Both the position numbers and the translations under genes were made by a program. A stretch of DNA of 12,734 bases. It comes from Rodentolepis nana (lineage: Eukaryota; Platyhelminthes; Cestoda; Cyclophyllidea; Hymenolepididae). The notes under the pieces were generated by a model, which saw only the letters and a list, made by a program, of their open reading frames with translations, was not told the DNA's origin and ran no database searches. The stretch is from the NCBI GenBank assembly GCA_900617975.1, contig UZAE01001538.1, positions 1 to 12,734 on the forward strand. Direction: 5' to 3'. The stretch's first letter is position 1; each line of letters starts with the position of its first letter. Shown here one piece after another: positions 1 to 8,682 of the stretch.

Positions 1-918
1 CCCCAACTCTACTTCGTTAAAGAACCGCTTCCGATCAAGGAGTATTTTGATTGATAGCAAATTGTCAATAACGCCGAGTATTCCAAACCATTTGTTTGCA
101 AAATTAATAACTTAGCATTGACATAGTTAAACTTCGGTTCCTTCCACCTGGCAAGATATATGCCTACACTGGTAGTTTAAGCGTGACCAAATAGGATTAA
201 ATGATAAAAAGGAAATTTAGGCAACAGGGAATGCTATTTAAATTTCTGCAGACCATACATTTAAACAAAGTGTATGCAACGTGAAGTTGATCTGCATAAG
301 CACCGAAAAATAACGAAAGAATATTAGAATCGCACAAATCTTTTCAACTTGCTTTATCAACTTTTGAAAGAGAATAATCACTGAAAGCAAGCAATTTATA
401 CTTAATATACATCTGATTTTGCACCTGAAGCGGTATAAACGAAATGCAGGATATAAATGAGCAAAAATTTTGTGCACAACTCCGGGGGTCTCAAAATCGA
501 TGTAGATCTGGTGAAGTTAAGTCTGCCCAGCAGAAGTATATTGCAACGCCGCTCCTCTGCTGAAAAACATTGCCCAGGAGTTACAAGTGCCATTTCAAAA
601 GACCACGCTGAGATCATATCTAAGCATGAGTGATTTTGCGATGCGTCTTCTCAAAAATCCCATAAAATCAAAGTCTCAATCTCACTTCAAACTCCCCCCC
701 CCCACTGCTACTAGTTTCGCATGAAATGGTTTCAAATAATCAATCCATATACGTCAGCTGATTGTGACAAAACTTTTTGTCATTTGAATAACTGGAGCTG
801 AGTTGACGGAATATCCACCTTTTTTTAAAAGTATAACTGCACGCACATATAAGCAGGTAGATTTAAATATTAAGAAAGTTACACAAGAGAAGAGCCGCTT
901 AATTAGGTACATGTAGTA
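1..918. other. Gene-poor flank downstream of the carrier gene
   Basis: No exon with good splice sites or recognisable protein similarity was found here on either strand. The stretch is AT-rich except for a GC-rich patch at about 440-617 (listed separately). It also has a C10 run at 694-703. Short open frames exist on the minus strand but have no family resemblance. The stretch lies 3' of the minus-strand ornithine carrier and probably includes its 3' UTR near 900-1053. Confidence 0.5.
440..617. repeat. GC-rich patch, possible decayed transposon fragment
   Basis: This block is clearly richer in G+C than its flanks. It is open on the minus strand for 71 codons (402-617) and on the plus strand for 39 codons (ATG at 444, stop at 561-563). 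Overlapping open frames on both strands in a compositional island are more typical of a repeat fragment than of an exon. No catalytic motif, terminal repeat or target duplication is visible, and I do not recognise the family. A genome-wide copy count would settle it. Confidence 0.3.
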
Positions 919-924
919 TTTAAT
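919..924 (-). terminator. Candidate poly(A) signal (ATTAAA) for the ornithine carrier
   Basis: On the minus strand this reads ATTAAA, the commonest variant of the AATAAA polyadenylation signal. It lies about 130 nt past the carrier stop codon at 1054-1056. No canonical AATAAA was found on that strand between 1053 and 850. In DNA this AT-rich the hexamer can occur by chance, so this is only a candidate. Confidence 0.25.
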
Positions 925-1053
925 TAAAGCAGATTGAAACAAGCAAACGTCTACCCGTCATAGAAGTAAAAAGACAAAAATAAAAAGCAAAGTTCTTTGG
1001 TTTCCAAAAAGGTAATAATGCTAGTTTTAGAGAAATAGGAAAAAAATCCGATT

Positions 1054-2152
1054 CTAGTTCTTCTGATCGATTAACCTATATCCAATTTTTCGCGTCCACT
1101 CCACAGCAACAAAGAGAGCCGCACAAGAAGGGACTGTTCGTAAGAGGGTAGGTGCCAAACCAGTATAGAGAGCTCGAAAACCTACAAATGAAAAATAACG
1201 TTCAACAAAATCAAAAGCTAGTTAGAAATACTATTAAAGTTTATTTAAGTAGAAACAAGAGACCTTCTGTATTATAAATTAGCCTCAAGACTTTAAGAAA
1301 GTTGGTGGAATGGTAGCTAGGAGAATTAGGGGATAGGTGACCAATTTGCATCCGAGATTTGACCACGTCGAAAGGAAAGATAAAGGTCCAAATTGCCATG
1401 CCACTCAAACCGCCGGCTACGGCAGTAGCTAGGTGACCGAGATCCTCTTTATCAGAACCGTAAGGGGTCATGAGATCGCGAAAGAGTTCATAAGATCCAA
1501 AGAAAACACCCAGTCCAAAAGTTTCACGAGCCAATGTAGGGAGAAAGCCTCGGTAAAGACCACGAAAGCCTTCAGTTTTGAGAACATGCATAGTGATATT
1601 TTTGGGTCCACTAGAGGATTAAAATTAATCAATTAAAGCAGTGCATGTGCTTTTAGAAATGCGCTTACATAGGAAATGCCTTCTTAGGATCTAAAAGGGC
1701 CATTTCATTAAACGCTTGAGATTTGCATTTTACAAGTTCAGTTGGACAAAGAACTAAAGCGGAGCCTATGCCGGCAAAAAAACCAGCAAGACCATGTTGG
1801 TAGAGACTGAGCGTTTTAGCATCTCTATTTCCAGACATAGAAGCCACAGCATTTTGGCATTGTGGAAGGATGGCAAAAGTAATTGCGTTTTCGGAAGCAC
1901 TAGCTATTAAAGAAGGTAGCGTTCCAGCATAAAGTCCACGAAAAAGGCCCTCTTTAAAAAGTGTATCAATAAAGCATCTTGTTGCAGAACGGTATAATTC
2001 CGGAAAGGTCTGGAGTTTAACCTTCACCGTATCTAAAGGCTGTGAAACCAGAACAGCGGCGATGCCGCCTTAAGAAAATTAATTAACGTGAGCAAGAAAT
2101 TACCATTCATTCCACCTATTAAGCCTATCGCGGAATCAACACCTTGGTTCAT
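1054..2152 (-). CDS. SLC25A15: Mitochondrial ornithine carrier (SLC25A15/ORNT1 type), complete, 4 exons
   Basis: Inner-membrane carrier exchanging cytosolic ornithine and related basic amino acids with the matrix. Exons (minus strand): 2152-2104, 2068-1669, 1610-1264, 1181-1054. The introns are 35, 58 and 82 nt, all GT-AG. The exons total 924 nt and encode 307 residues; human ORNT1 has 301. The three carrier repeats each show P-x-[DE]-x-x-[KR]-x-[KR]-x-Q: PLDTVKVKLQ at 27-36, PTELVKCKSQ at 125-134 and PFDVVKSRMQ at 229-238. QTFPELYR (36-43) and LVLCPTELVKC (121-131) are nearly identical to human ORNT1, which separates it from the carnitine carrier. Substrate-site residues Glu76, Arg178-Glu179 and Arg280 match human Glu77, Arg179-Glu180 and Arg275; human E180K and R275Q are known HHH-syndrome changes. 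The ATG at 2150-2152 has an in-frame TAG nine bases upstream. The third intron has a weak donor (GTCTCT). No presequence is seen, as usual for this family. Confidence 0.95.
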
Positions 2153-2185
2153 TTGCGCCTAAACGAGCAAGGCACAAAAAAGGAT
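2153..2185 (-). promoter_or_regulatory. Candidate 3' splice acceptor (cis or spliced-leader trans) just before the carrier ATG
   Basis: On the minus strand a pyrimidine-rich stretch ends in TTTAG at 2163-2159, leaving only six bases (2158-2153) before the start ATG. Nothing obliges an acceptor here for reading-frame reasons. It therefore suggests either a 5'-UTR intron or a spliced-leader trans-splicing acceptor. Flatworms are known to trans-splice a subset of mRNAs, and in schistosomes the spliced leader itself ends in AUG. The sequence alone cannot distinguish these, and chance is possible. Confidence 0.35.
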
Positions 2186-4566
2186 AGGTTCAAGTGTGTA
2201 TCCTACGACAAGGTCAGTAATATGCAAGCAGTGCGTCAAATTTGGAAGTATTGTCAAATGACAATAAGGAATTTTATACCATTTTAAAGCAAAGGGACTT
2301 ATAATCTGGTTTATTTACATTTAAATGAATATATATTTATTGAAAAATATACTCAATAAAAGTAAGACAATATTATTTGCCAAAGAAATTGTAATTAAAT
2401 TTCAAATAAAAATGCATTATTTTGGACCTCATAAATAGAATTATTAGAATTTTATGTTACTAATTGAAATAAACTTACATGATAGTTTGGCATTGATTAT
2501 TAATTACACCACCTCGTTTTACATTTGTCAGATTATTCTCTGTTTAACGTTCTAAAATAAATTCATTATAACACTAACTTCTAAAATGTTAATAAATCCA
2601 TGAAATGTGTTTCCACCTCCATTGGCTGTTAAATTTTTCCTTTGACATTGATTACTTAGCTTAGTTTGACTTCAAACAATACCGTGAACCATCCTTAATA
2701 TTTTCAAAGTATTATTATTGCTGTGAATTGTAGTGTGACTTGTCAATTTAATTATCAATCATTCTTTTAATTTAACTAGTTATTAGCTCTTTAAGTTGCA
2801 CAAAATTGAATTTTTGAATTACATACCATAATAATACATAACGTAGAAATATCAACCAAATGTGCTCATTTTGAGTATAAATTGAAGCTGAAAAAATTAT
2901 CATCGTGTCGAAAATAGAGCCATCAACTCAACTATTAAAGGAGCTAACCATTAATCCAATGTATATTTTGCTATTTATTTAATTTACTAAGAAAGTTGAT
3001 ACGATACTTAATTTGTTTATTTTGGCCAGTTATAAAGCAATAAGAAGCGTTCACCATGGGGACTGCATTTTGGGAAGGATAACAAGTAAATCTACGGTTC
3101 GAAAGTGGAATCGTATCGGAACATGCGTCTCCCATGTAGTGTTCATGAGATTGATCAATCCTAGGATTCATAAAAAAGATGCAGCCAATATTTTCTATAA
3201 CAAACCACTTAGGACATAATTACACATAGAGTCTGTCATAACACAGACTGTGGTCATGTAGATTGGTGAAGGTGTATTACATATGAGAAAACAAACTATC
3301 GGTAGTTTAAATGAAGAGGACAAGGAGCCCTCGAGGCCAAGTCTAATCTCCCCACATCCAGTAGTACGGATACCGATGTGGTTAATTTTGCATAATGAAA
3401 TGTTAGCTTCTCATCTGATCGTCTCCAGGATACTTCTAATAGATGTTCTTCTAATGGTCAAGAAAAAATGGAAGGTAGGGTTCAAGATGTAACTCCCCTC
3501 TTTACTGTTGCTTTTACAAAAAAACCCATCTAAATGAGTGTGGTAACTAGGTTTTTTTGAAAAATAGGAGTTCCAAAGATTCCATTTTATTATCTTTGTT
3601 TCCTTTTCAGATATAAAATTCAGTTAAGGCTTTTATGAAAGATACGAGTTTAATGAAACAGAAGAGCAATGCATTTAGCACATTTATTATGATTCACATG
3701 ATCACAGAAGATTCTGCTTATTGGCAAGTTCATATAATTAATATAAACGTGGAGACTGAAGCATTCGCCACTAATCACATGTTATTCACAGTAGTACCAT
3801 AATATTACATCGAAAATTTTTTTCGAATATTCAGGGCACACCTTTCTTAAAAAAAGATTGGCTACTTCAAATATATTACAGAACATTGTACTCTTCTGAG
3901 GCACTATGCCAAATAGTGAGAAAAATAAAAAAAATCATTTTTCCTTTTACGATTTAAATTATTTTTAAGCAGAAGAAATAATAGAAGATATTAACAATGG
4001 CCAAACGGAGACGAGTTATCGTTGTGAATCTCGAATATCCATGACTGAATTCTAACAAAAATGCTGTTTGCTTCTTGAAATGCATTGACTTACTCTTGAT
4101 TATTCCTTTATTTTTGTTTTTTTTTATTTCAGATGATAAGAAATGATTTACTAGAAGTGATATGCAAATAACTGTATTTAGTTCCATCTGCTTTCTCAAT
4201 AGAAGATAAATTCACCTAGTTCACTAGGACTACTACCATTTTTTGATCAAATTGTTTTGATTGTCGTATTTTTGGGTTCTAACATTTTAGTTCTCACAAT
4301 TGATTTTCTGCGGTATTCAATTCAAACGCAAAAAAGTGACATTATGTGTTAATTAACTGTTGAAGGAAACAATACTGACTTCCTGAGTTTTTTTAAATTT
4401 TTTTATGGAGGATAAGTCACTTAAGATATTTCATTCTTAATTTAACTTATTATTTTAAACAAGTACTAATGAGTTAATGCTAGGGCAGGTGGTTTGTCTA
4501 GACCACGGGGAAGATATCCTTTTTGTAGAAAAGTAACAGAACTAATGAAGTTAAATTTCTTGTATT
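2186..4566. other. Intergenic AT-rich DNA upstream of the carrier gene
   Basis: No protein-coding exon was recognised. The first part (2186-3000) is strongly AT-rich. A minus-strand CCAAT (ATTGG at 2621-2625) lies about 470 bp upstream of the carrier ATG, too far to count as a firm promoter element. A more balanced patch runs from 3013 to about 3492 (listed separately). The remainder to 4566 shows only short A/T runs. An imperfect palindrome centred on a TCTAGA at about 4498-4503 is the only local structure noted there. Confidence 0.5.
3013..3492 (+). other. Compositional patch with two same-frame open segments; possible gene or repeat relic
   Basis: Two open segments, 3013-3219 and 3283-3492, lie in the same plus-strand frame. 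They are separated only by a stretch containing in-frame TAG codons and a perfect 7-bp stem hairpin (AGTCTGT at 3230-3236, ACAGACT at 3243-3249). G+C is higher than in the flanks. I recognise no domain in either translated segment, and the minus strand is also partly open. A broken gene, a transposon remnant or chance are all possible. Confidence 0.2.
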
Positions 4567-4887
4567 GGGGTGTGCGGTAGACTTACCTCTACGTGGTACA
4601 ACCTGGACAACGTATACTCATATGGAAAAAAAGTTATCAACCGGCAGTTGACTTCTAACTTTAAACTACCATCACCCTACTCTATGTAATATTCGACCAC
4701 TTTCACAGTACTCATTCTGCCTTTTCTTTACCTTTGTGTCTGTCTCTTTTACATCATTGAATCACTCTTCTGTCCCCCCCCCCTCTCGAATTATTTTACT
4801 TTGATATTCCTTCCCCTCTGTGAAGCCCGAAGTCAACTAAAGGGCCAATGATAACCATCGAAACGCCTGCCATTTGATATAAATAAA
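4567..4887 (+). mobile_element. SINE-like retroelement, copy 1 (full length)
   Basis: This 321-bp unit begins with GGGGTGTGCGGTAGACTTAC and ends with CCATTTGATATAAATAAA. It aligns end to end with 8373-8665 and, inverted, with 12375-12653. Conserved blocks are the 5' head, ACGTATACTCATA (about 4610-4623), a variable C-run (C10 at 4774-4783), and the 3' block GAAGTCAACTAAAGGG through ACGCCTGCCATTTGATATAA. It encodes no protein of its own. A degenerate direct repeat (TAAATTTCTTG at 4552-4562, TAAATTTAGTTG at 4884-4895) may be the target-site duplication. Shared ends, the A-rich tail and small size suggest a non-autonomous element moved by a LINE. No clear tRNA-type A/B boxes were found, so its origin is open. 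Confidence 0.85.
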
Positions 4888-6232
4888 TTTAGTTGAGACC
4901 TTGATGTGACATTGATTCGATTATGGCTTCGTCTTAGGCAAAATCCATGTAAGTTAGGCGTTCTCTGACGTCACAATCTAGATCACGTTTTATTGAAACC
5001 CAAGTCAATGAATACTGTGATGATTCATCTTTTTACTTTTATTTCTTATTGTTATGAAATAAATTAGGGAACAGAAACTTATATACGCGGATGCTCTTGT
5101 ACAGCACTTCAATTCAAACTCAGAACGACAGAAATGCAAAATCTGTTACTTTGAGGAGAATAAGGTTTCTTAATGAGACTTTAATTTTTTCTTACATCAT
5201 GCTAAAATAAATACGCACTTCCCTTATAAGTTGAAATCAATTTAATAGCTTCGATGAAACACAAATGGGTCCTGAAGTTAGTATTAATTTAGTAAATCAT
5301 TATTTTTCAACTAGACTGTTTATTTTAAATTTTATATTACTAATTAAAAGGTATTCTTTAATGAATATGAATTTCGATTTCGAATCTTAATTCATAATAG
5401 AGAAAGAGTCTATATAAAAAGGATAAATTGAATGGAAGATCTCAGTCAAATCCATTTCTCATTAGAGAAGGTTACAAGGTGGTAAATGAAGTAGAAATAA
5501 AAATCGAAACTAATTGTCCTTTAAACACCTCTAACTTCATGTAAGAAAAATGCTTAGGATTGTTGAGGAAAAATACAAATAAGCTCTTATTAAACTTCAA
5601 AAATTCGCCCTATCGAAATCCCATAATATAAAATAGCTCTCGAAATTAGCTGAGCATGACGAATGAATGGCGTGAATTGCTTAGTCATTAACTTTAATTA
5701 GTGCTTTAACGCCTATTGAATGTTAATTGTCTGAAAGGTCTCTGCACTCACCACACACACATGGTATCCACGCAATCAGTAACACCTTTAAGGAATGTTC
5801 TAGCTCGTATGAGACTACCTTAATCAATCTTGCTAGGGTTGTGCACTCTACAGATTTTAAGGAACTTGAAAATTTTTTGGAGAAGTAGATTTTACATGAC
5901 GTCCTTATGGGATTTTTCCAAAATCAATAGCATTTATTTCGAGACATCTTAAACAGGGTTTTTAAGATGATTAGCTTAACTTTTAAAAATCTGTTACACT
6001 TTAATAATCAATCTGCAGTACAATTTGTAGGTTTATTTGAGCTGAAGAGACAAAGTTCATCGATTCGATTCAATGTGTTAGTTTATTGTAGTTAGAAGTT
6101 ACAGCATTCTTGGATTTCTAACTTGATAAATGGCATGCTTTGAAAATTCAATATTGCTGGATAAATTAAAGTGAATACTTAAATATAAAAGAAAATCAAA
6201 TAACCCCAGAAGTTGTAGGTTAGTTATTGCTT
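4888..6232. other. Intergenic DNA 3' of the PDZ gene, no gene recognised
   Basis: No exon or known repeat was identified. A perfect 8-bp cAMP-response-element palindrome TGACGTCA lies at 4966-4973, but it is about 2 kb from the nearest gene end and is probably incidental. A short CA run (about 5751-5760) is present. The rest is AT-rich with frequent stops in all frames. Confidence 0.5.
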
Positions 6233-6470
6233 TTAGGCGGTGAGGAAACAAAATTGAGTATTGTGGGACACGTTATCGCTATGTGCGTCATCGTATGCCT
6301 GCATGTCTGCTCGCCAGGATTGAGAGGTGCGGCCGTACAAACAGTGACCAATCATCAACCTCTGTTTAACCTGATCTCCCATCCTGATCATGAGTAGCTC
6401 CCTGCGTGTACACTTGATCCGCAACATACTCGTACTGAATAAACGTGCTCCGTGCTACACGTCTGTTTCC
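6233..6470. repeat. GC-rich island, possible LTR or other retroelement remnant
   Basis: This block of about 240 bp is much richer in G+C than the AT-rich DNA around it. On the minus strand two different frames stay open over parts of it, one for 64 codons (6427-6233). The block could be bounded by TG near 6240 and CA at about 6461-6462, as an LTR would be, but no paired copy, primer-binding site or target duplication is visible. It does not resemble an exon of the PDZ gene, whose stop lies about 440 bp away. Confidence 0.3.
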
Positions 6471-6485
6471 TTGGTAGCTGGGCTA

Positions 6486-6588
6486 TAGCTTAGCTGGTTC
6501 TGGGAGTCTAGCTAGATGTTGGAGAATCTGCCATAGAGATTTCTGAATCAGTCAGGCTTTAATAAAGTAGCAATCCGCTACAGTTTTT
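6486..6588 (+). other. Degenerate RNA polymerase III-like unit (A-box match, hairpin, T-run)
   Basis: TAGCTTAGCTGG at 6486-6497 fits the tRNA A-box consensus TRGCNNARYNGG exactly. About 50 bp on, TTCTGAATC (6541-6549) is a poor B-box match. GTAGC-AATCC-GCTAC at 6567-6581 forms a 5-bp hairpin, followed by T5 at 6584-6588, a Pol III-type terminator. No cloverleaf folds: anticodon-stem pairing fails. This is at best a tRNA-derived relic, and chance is quite possible. Confidence 0.2.
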
Positions 6589-6913
6589 AACCAAAATGTT
6601 AAGTTAGAATATAGCATCGGGCCAGAAAGTGGCCTATGTTGTAATGTAAGGCTCAGGTTCTTTTAAATCTAAATGAATTAAAACTTATGATATCCCAGAT
6701 TCGTTTCCCCAGGTTGGTATTATCAACGCTATCTATGCATCATTATATTCCTAGAACTTAAACTAGAACGCTTCTAAAGGACCTAAACATCTTATTTTTG
6801 GATGCTTCAAACTCGTTCTACCTGTTTTTTGCACAAACTTTAAAGAATATATATATATAATCAAACGAAGTATATTTCCACATAATTTTGTTATTTCCGT
6901 CAGTATATGAAAG

Positions 6914-7893
6914 TTACTTGTTGCGGGAGGGTATGAGGGGTGAAAGGAGATCTAGACGTGCTTTGCTTAGGTTGGTGGCCGTCTGAGGATCACAATTGAT
7001 CAAAGTCTTCGATATAGTATCAGCTGACATTTTTTGGCCAATCATCTAAAAAGCACCGAAATCTCAATCAGAGCAATGTTAAAAAAACAAATAATACCTT
7101 CTTCGTTTCGCGTCAGTTAAAGATTGTTTGAGGCATTATTAAATTTAATTATTTGTTTGCAATTTAATAAACAGATTAAACATCCAAATAAATGTATAAA
7201 GTGATTTACGGCAAGAGTTTCAAAAAATTGGAAATTACTACTACTACTCCGTAATAATATTTGTTAGGTATTTAAAATTTTATTTAATCTTGAATGTAAA
7301 TCTGAAATTCTGAATATTAAGAAAATCAGGTTGATTTTACCTAAATTTGTGTGTCTTTCTAGTTTAAAGCACAATCTATTAAATGCCCTTGTAGTTATAA
7401 TTTAAACCTAATAAATGACCATATAGTGCATTATCGTTCATTATATCATAAAAAGCAACAATGAATAAACAAGAACACTTACAGCAGTTGTGGCATCGGC
7501 ATTCTTTCGTCCTTTGATAGTTTGAACGGGGCAGGTAGACGATGATATTTTTACTCCTCTTCGGAGCAATATATGCTTCTCATAGGGTTGAAGAAGCATG
7601 AGGGAGACTTTGTCCGGAAATTGTTTGATTATGCTAACGACATCAGAATAGCTCATATCCTCTAAAGGAGTATTTATAATATATTTAGAACGAAACCGCT
7701 TACTTATTGTTCGTCCATTAACTTCAATCACAATATCATTTTCCATTACTCCTGCCGATTCTGCTGGTAGACCTCCTTCCACATTTCCTATGCGATATTC
7801 ATTTGATTTGGAGTCTTTCAGGACAAATCCAAAGCCATTGGTATTTGGCCATTTTGAAAGATGAACAATTCGAGCAATTGGTAAAGAATTCAT
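6914..7893 (-). CDS. Single-PDZ-domain protein (NHERF-like), complete, 3 exons
   Basis: Probable scaffold that binds C-terminal tails of membrane proteins; partners are unknown. Exons (minus strand): 7893-7704, 7661-7483, 7045-6914. The introns are 42 and 437 nt (GTAAGC..AG, GTAAGT..AG). The spliced protein has 166 residues. The PDZ domain spans about 6-89: carboxylate-binding loop GFGF at 20-23, PAESAG at 43-48, DIVIEVNG at 53-60, helix alpha-B about 67-77. The segment after the domain (YEKHILLRRGVKI, 90-102) resembles the same region of NHERF PDZ modules. The key alpha-B position normally held by His in class I domains is Tyr68. The last 43 residues come from exon 3 and show no domain; the acceptor and phase (0) agree with exon 2. 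The 42-nt intron keeps the frame open, so unspliced reading adds 14 residues inside the domain. The ATG at 7891-7893 follows an in-frame TAA 21 bases upstream. The NHERF assignment is by remembered motifs. Confidence 0.85.
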
Positions 7894-7974
7894 GGAATAT
7901 CTCAATGGTAATTATGGGGGTATGAATAATCCATTTCCAAAAGTAAGTTTTATGCAAAACACACTTTCTTGGTT

Positions 7975-7979
7975 ATTGG
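7975..7979 (-). promoter_or_regulatory. CCAAT box upstream of the PDZ gene
   Basis: The minus strand reads AACCAATAAC here, a CCAAT core 82-86 bases before the PDZ start codon. It sits about 30 bases on the gene side of a perfect CRE. The position is typical for an NF-Y-bound promoter element, but the 5-mer alone is weak evidence. Confidence 0.35.
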
Positions 7980-8009
7980 TTAAAAAGTGCTTCAAAAGAC
8001 AAAATAACC

Positions 8010-8017
8010 TGACGTCA
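8010..8017. promoter_or_regulatory. Perfect CRE palindrome (TGACGTCA)
   Basis: The complete 8-bp consensus site for CREB/ATF bZIP factors lies about 117 bp upstream of the PDZ start codon and 30 bp from a CCAAT box. A given 8-mer is expected about 0.2 times in a window of this size, and less often when it is 50% GC in AT-rich DNA. The promoter position makes it a fair candidate for regulation of the minus-strand PDZ gene. Another copy at 4966-4973 has no such context. Confidence 0.4.
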
Positions 8018-8355
8018 CTCAATGAATGCATTTGTATTGGATCATGAAAAGTTCCAAGTGTAGCTAATTGGATAACTCGGGTAATTAAAAGTATGAAGAT
8101 ATATCGAGAGTGTCATGTGGTAGAGGTGCCTGTGCATTTATTCAATTATTATATAAACCATGGGTTGCATATAAATCCAAGAGTTGAGGGGGGGGGAGTA
8201 GGTTTAGGTGGAATAAGTTTTAAGCACAAGGAACCAATTAGAAAATACCGCCATTTATCTATTGTAGAGCCTGTTATGCGTGAAAAAATGAGTGATTAGC
8301 TAAACTTACTCTCTTTTGACCATAATTTTAACGAATTTGTGCCATTTTCCCATCT

Positions 8356-8372
8356 AAATGGTTTTCAGTGTA
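8356..8372. repeat. Left target-site duplication of SINE copy 2
   Basis: AAATGGTTTTCAGTGTA immediately precedes the GGGG head of the element. It matches 15 of 17 bases of the segment directly after the element's A-rich tail (8666-8682). This is the signature of target-primed reverse transcription. Confidence 0.85.
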
Positions 8373-8665
8373 GGGGTGTGCGATAGACTTACCTCCACGT
8401 GGTGCACCCTGGGCAACGTATACTCATACGGCAAAAAGTCTATTAACCGGCAGTTGACCTCTGACCCCACTGTATGTCATATTGGACCACTTCCACAGTA
8501 CTAACATCACAATTTTTCTAAATTTTCAACCTTTGTCTATGAAACACTTTTCTGTTCCCCATCCCTCGACTTTCTGTTGCTTTAATGTTGAATCCCCTCT
8601 GTGATGCCTGAAGTCAACTAAAGGGCTAATGATAACCTTCAAAACGCCTGCCATTTGATATAAAT
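8373..8665 (+). mobile_element. SINE-like retroelement, copy 2 (full length, with target duplication)
   Basis: This 293-bp copy aligns along its length with 4567-4887, with the same GGGGTGTGCGATAGACTTAC head and the same CCATTTGATATAAAT tail. It is shorter because of small internal deletions and lacks the long C-run (CCCCATCCC instead). It contains a perfect CCACGTGG palindrome at 8395-8402 that copy 1 does not preserve. It is bounded by 17-bp target-site duplications with two differences, so the insertion boundaries are exact. It sits about 480 bp upstream of the PDZ start codon, pointing away from that gene. Confidence 0.9.
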
Positions 8666-8682
8666 AAATGTTTTTCAGTGCA
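8666..8682. repeat. Right target-site duplication of SINE copy 2
   Basis: AAATGTTTTTCAGTGCA follows the element tail and matches 8356-8372 at 15 of 17 positions. The two differences suggest the insertion is not recent. Confidence 0.85.

Larger units (their letters stand above)
7894..8372. other. Upstream region of the PDZ gene
   Basis: This gap holds the probable PDZ promoter (CRE and CCAAT, listed separately) up to about 8017. Beyond that, a plus-strand open frame of 68 codons at 8093-8299 includes a G9 run (8188-8196). It has no recognisable domain and lacks support as an exon. Confidence 0.45.

Noticed and set aside
4846..4872. Hammerhead-ribozyme-like pieces (AATGA ... CGAAAC) in the SINE 3' block
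   Set aside because: Schistosome satellite repeats are known to carry hammerheads, but here the invariant CUGAUGA core is CCAATGA or CTAATGA, two of three copies also lose GAAAC (CAAAAC), and no helix II can form.
4966..4973. Second perfect TGACGTCA site
   Set aside because: It lies about 2 kb from the nearest gene end with no other promoter-like feature, so chance is the better explanation.
6478..6560. tRNA gene suggested by TAGCTTAGCTGG
   Set aside because: The D-arm-like segment is plausible, but anticodon-stem pairing fails and the B box is poor; no cloverleaf can be drawn.
6848..6860. Short (TA)n and other microsatellite-like runs
   Set aside because: They are only a few units long and expected in DNA this AT-rich.
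7441..7482. Hydrophobic C-terminal tail of the PDZ frame
   Set aside because: It begins inside a consensus GTAAGT donor and disappears in the spliced model; it is intron sequence.
7894..7905. Extension of the PDZ protein to a TTG start at 7905
   Set aside because: A TTG start is a bacterial convention. The first ATG in frame is at 7893, with an in-frame stop 21 bases before it.
8093..8299. Plus-strand 68-codon open frame with a G9 run
   Set aside because: No domain, no splice support, and a homopolymer run within it; probably chance or repeat-derived.
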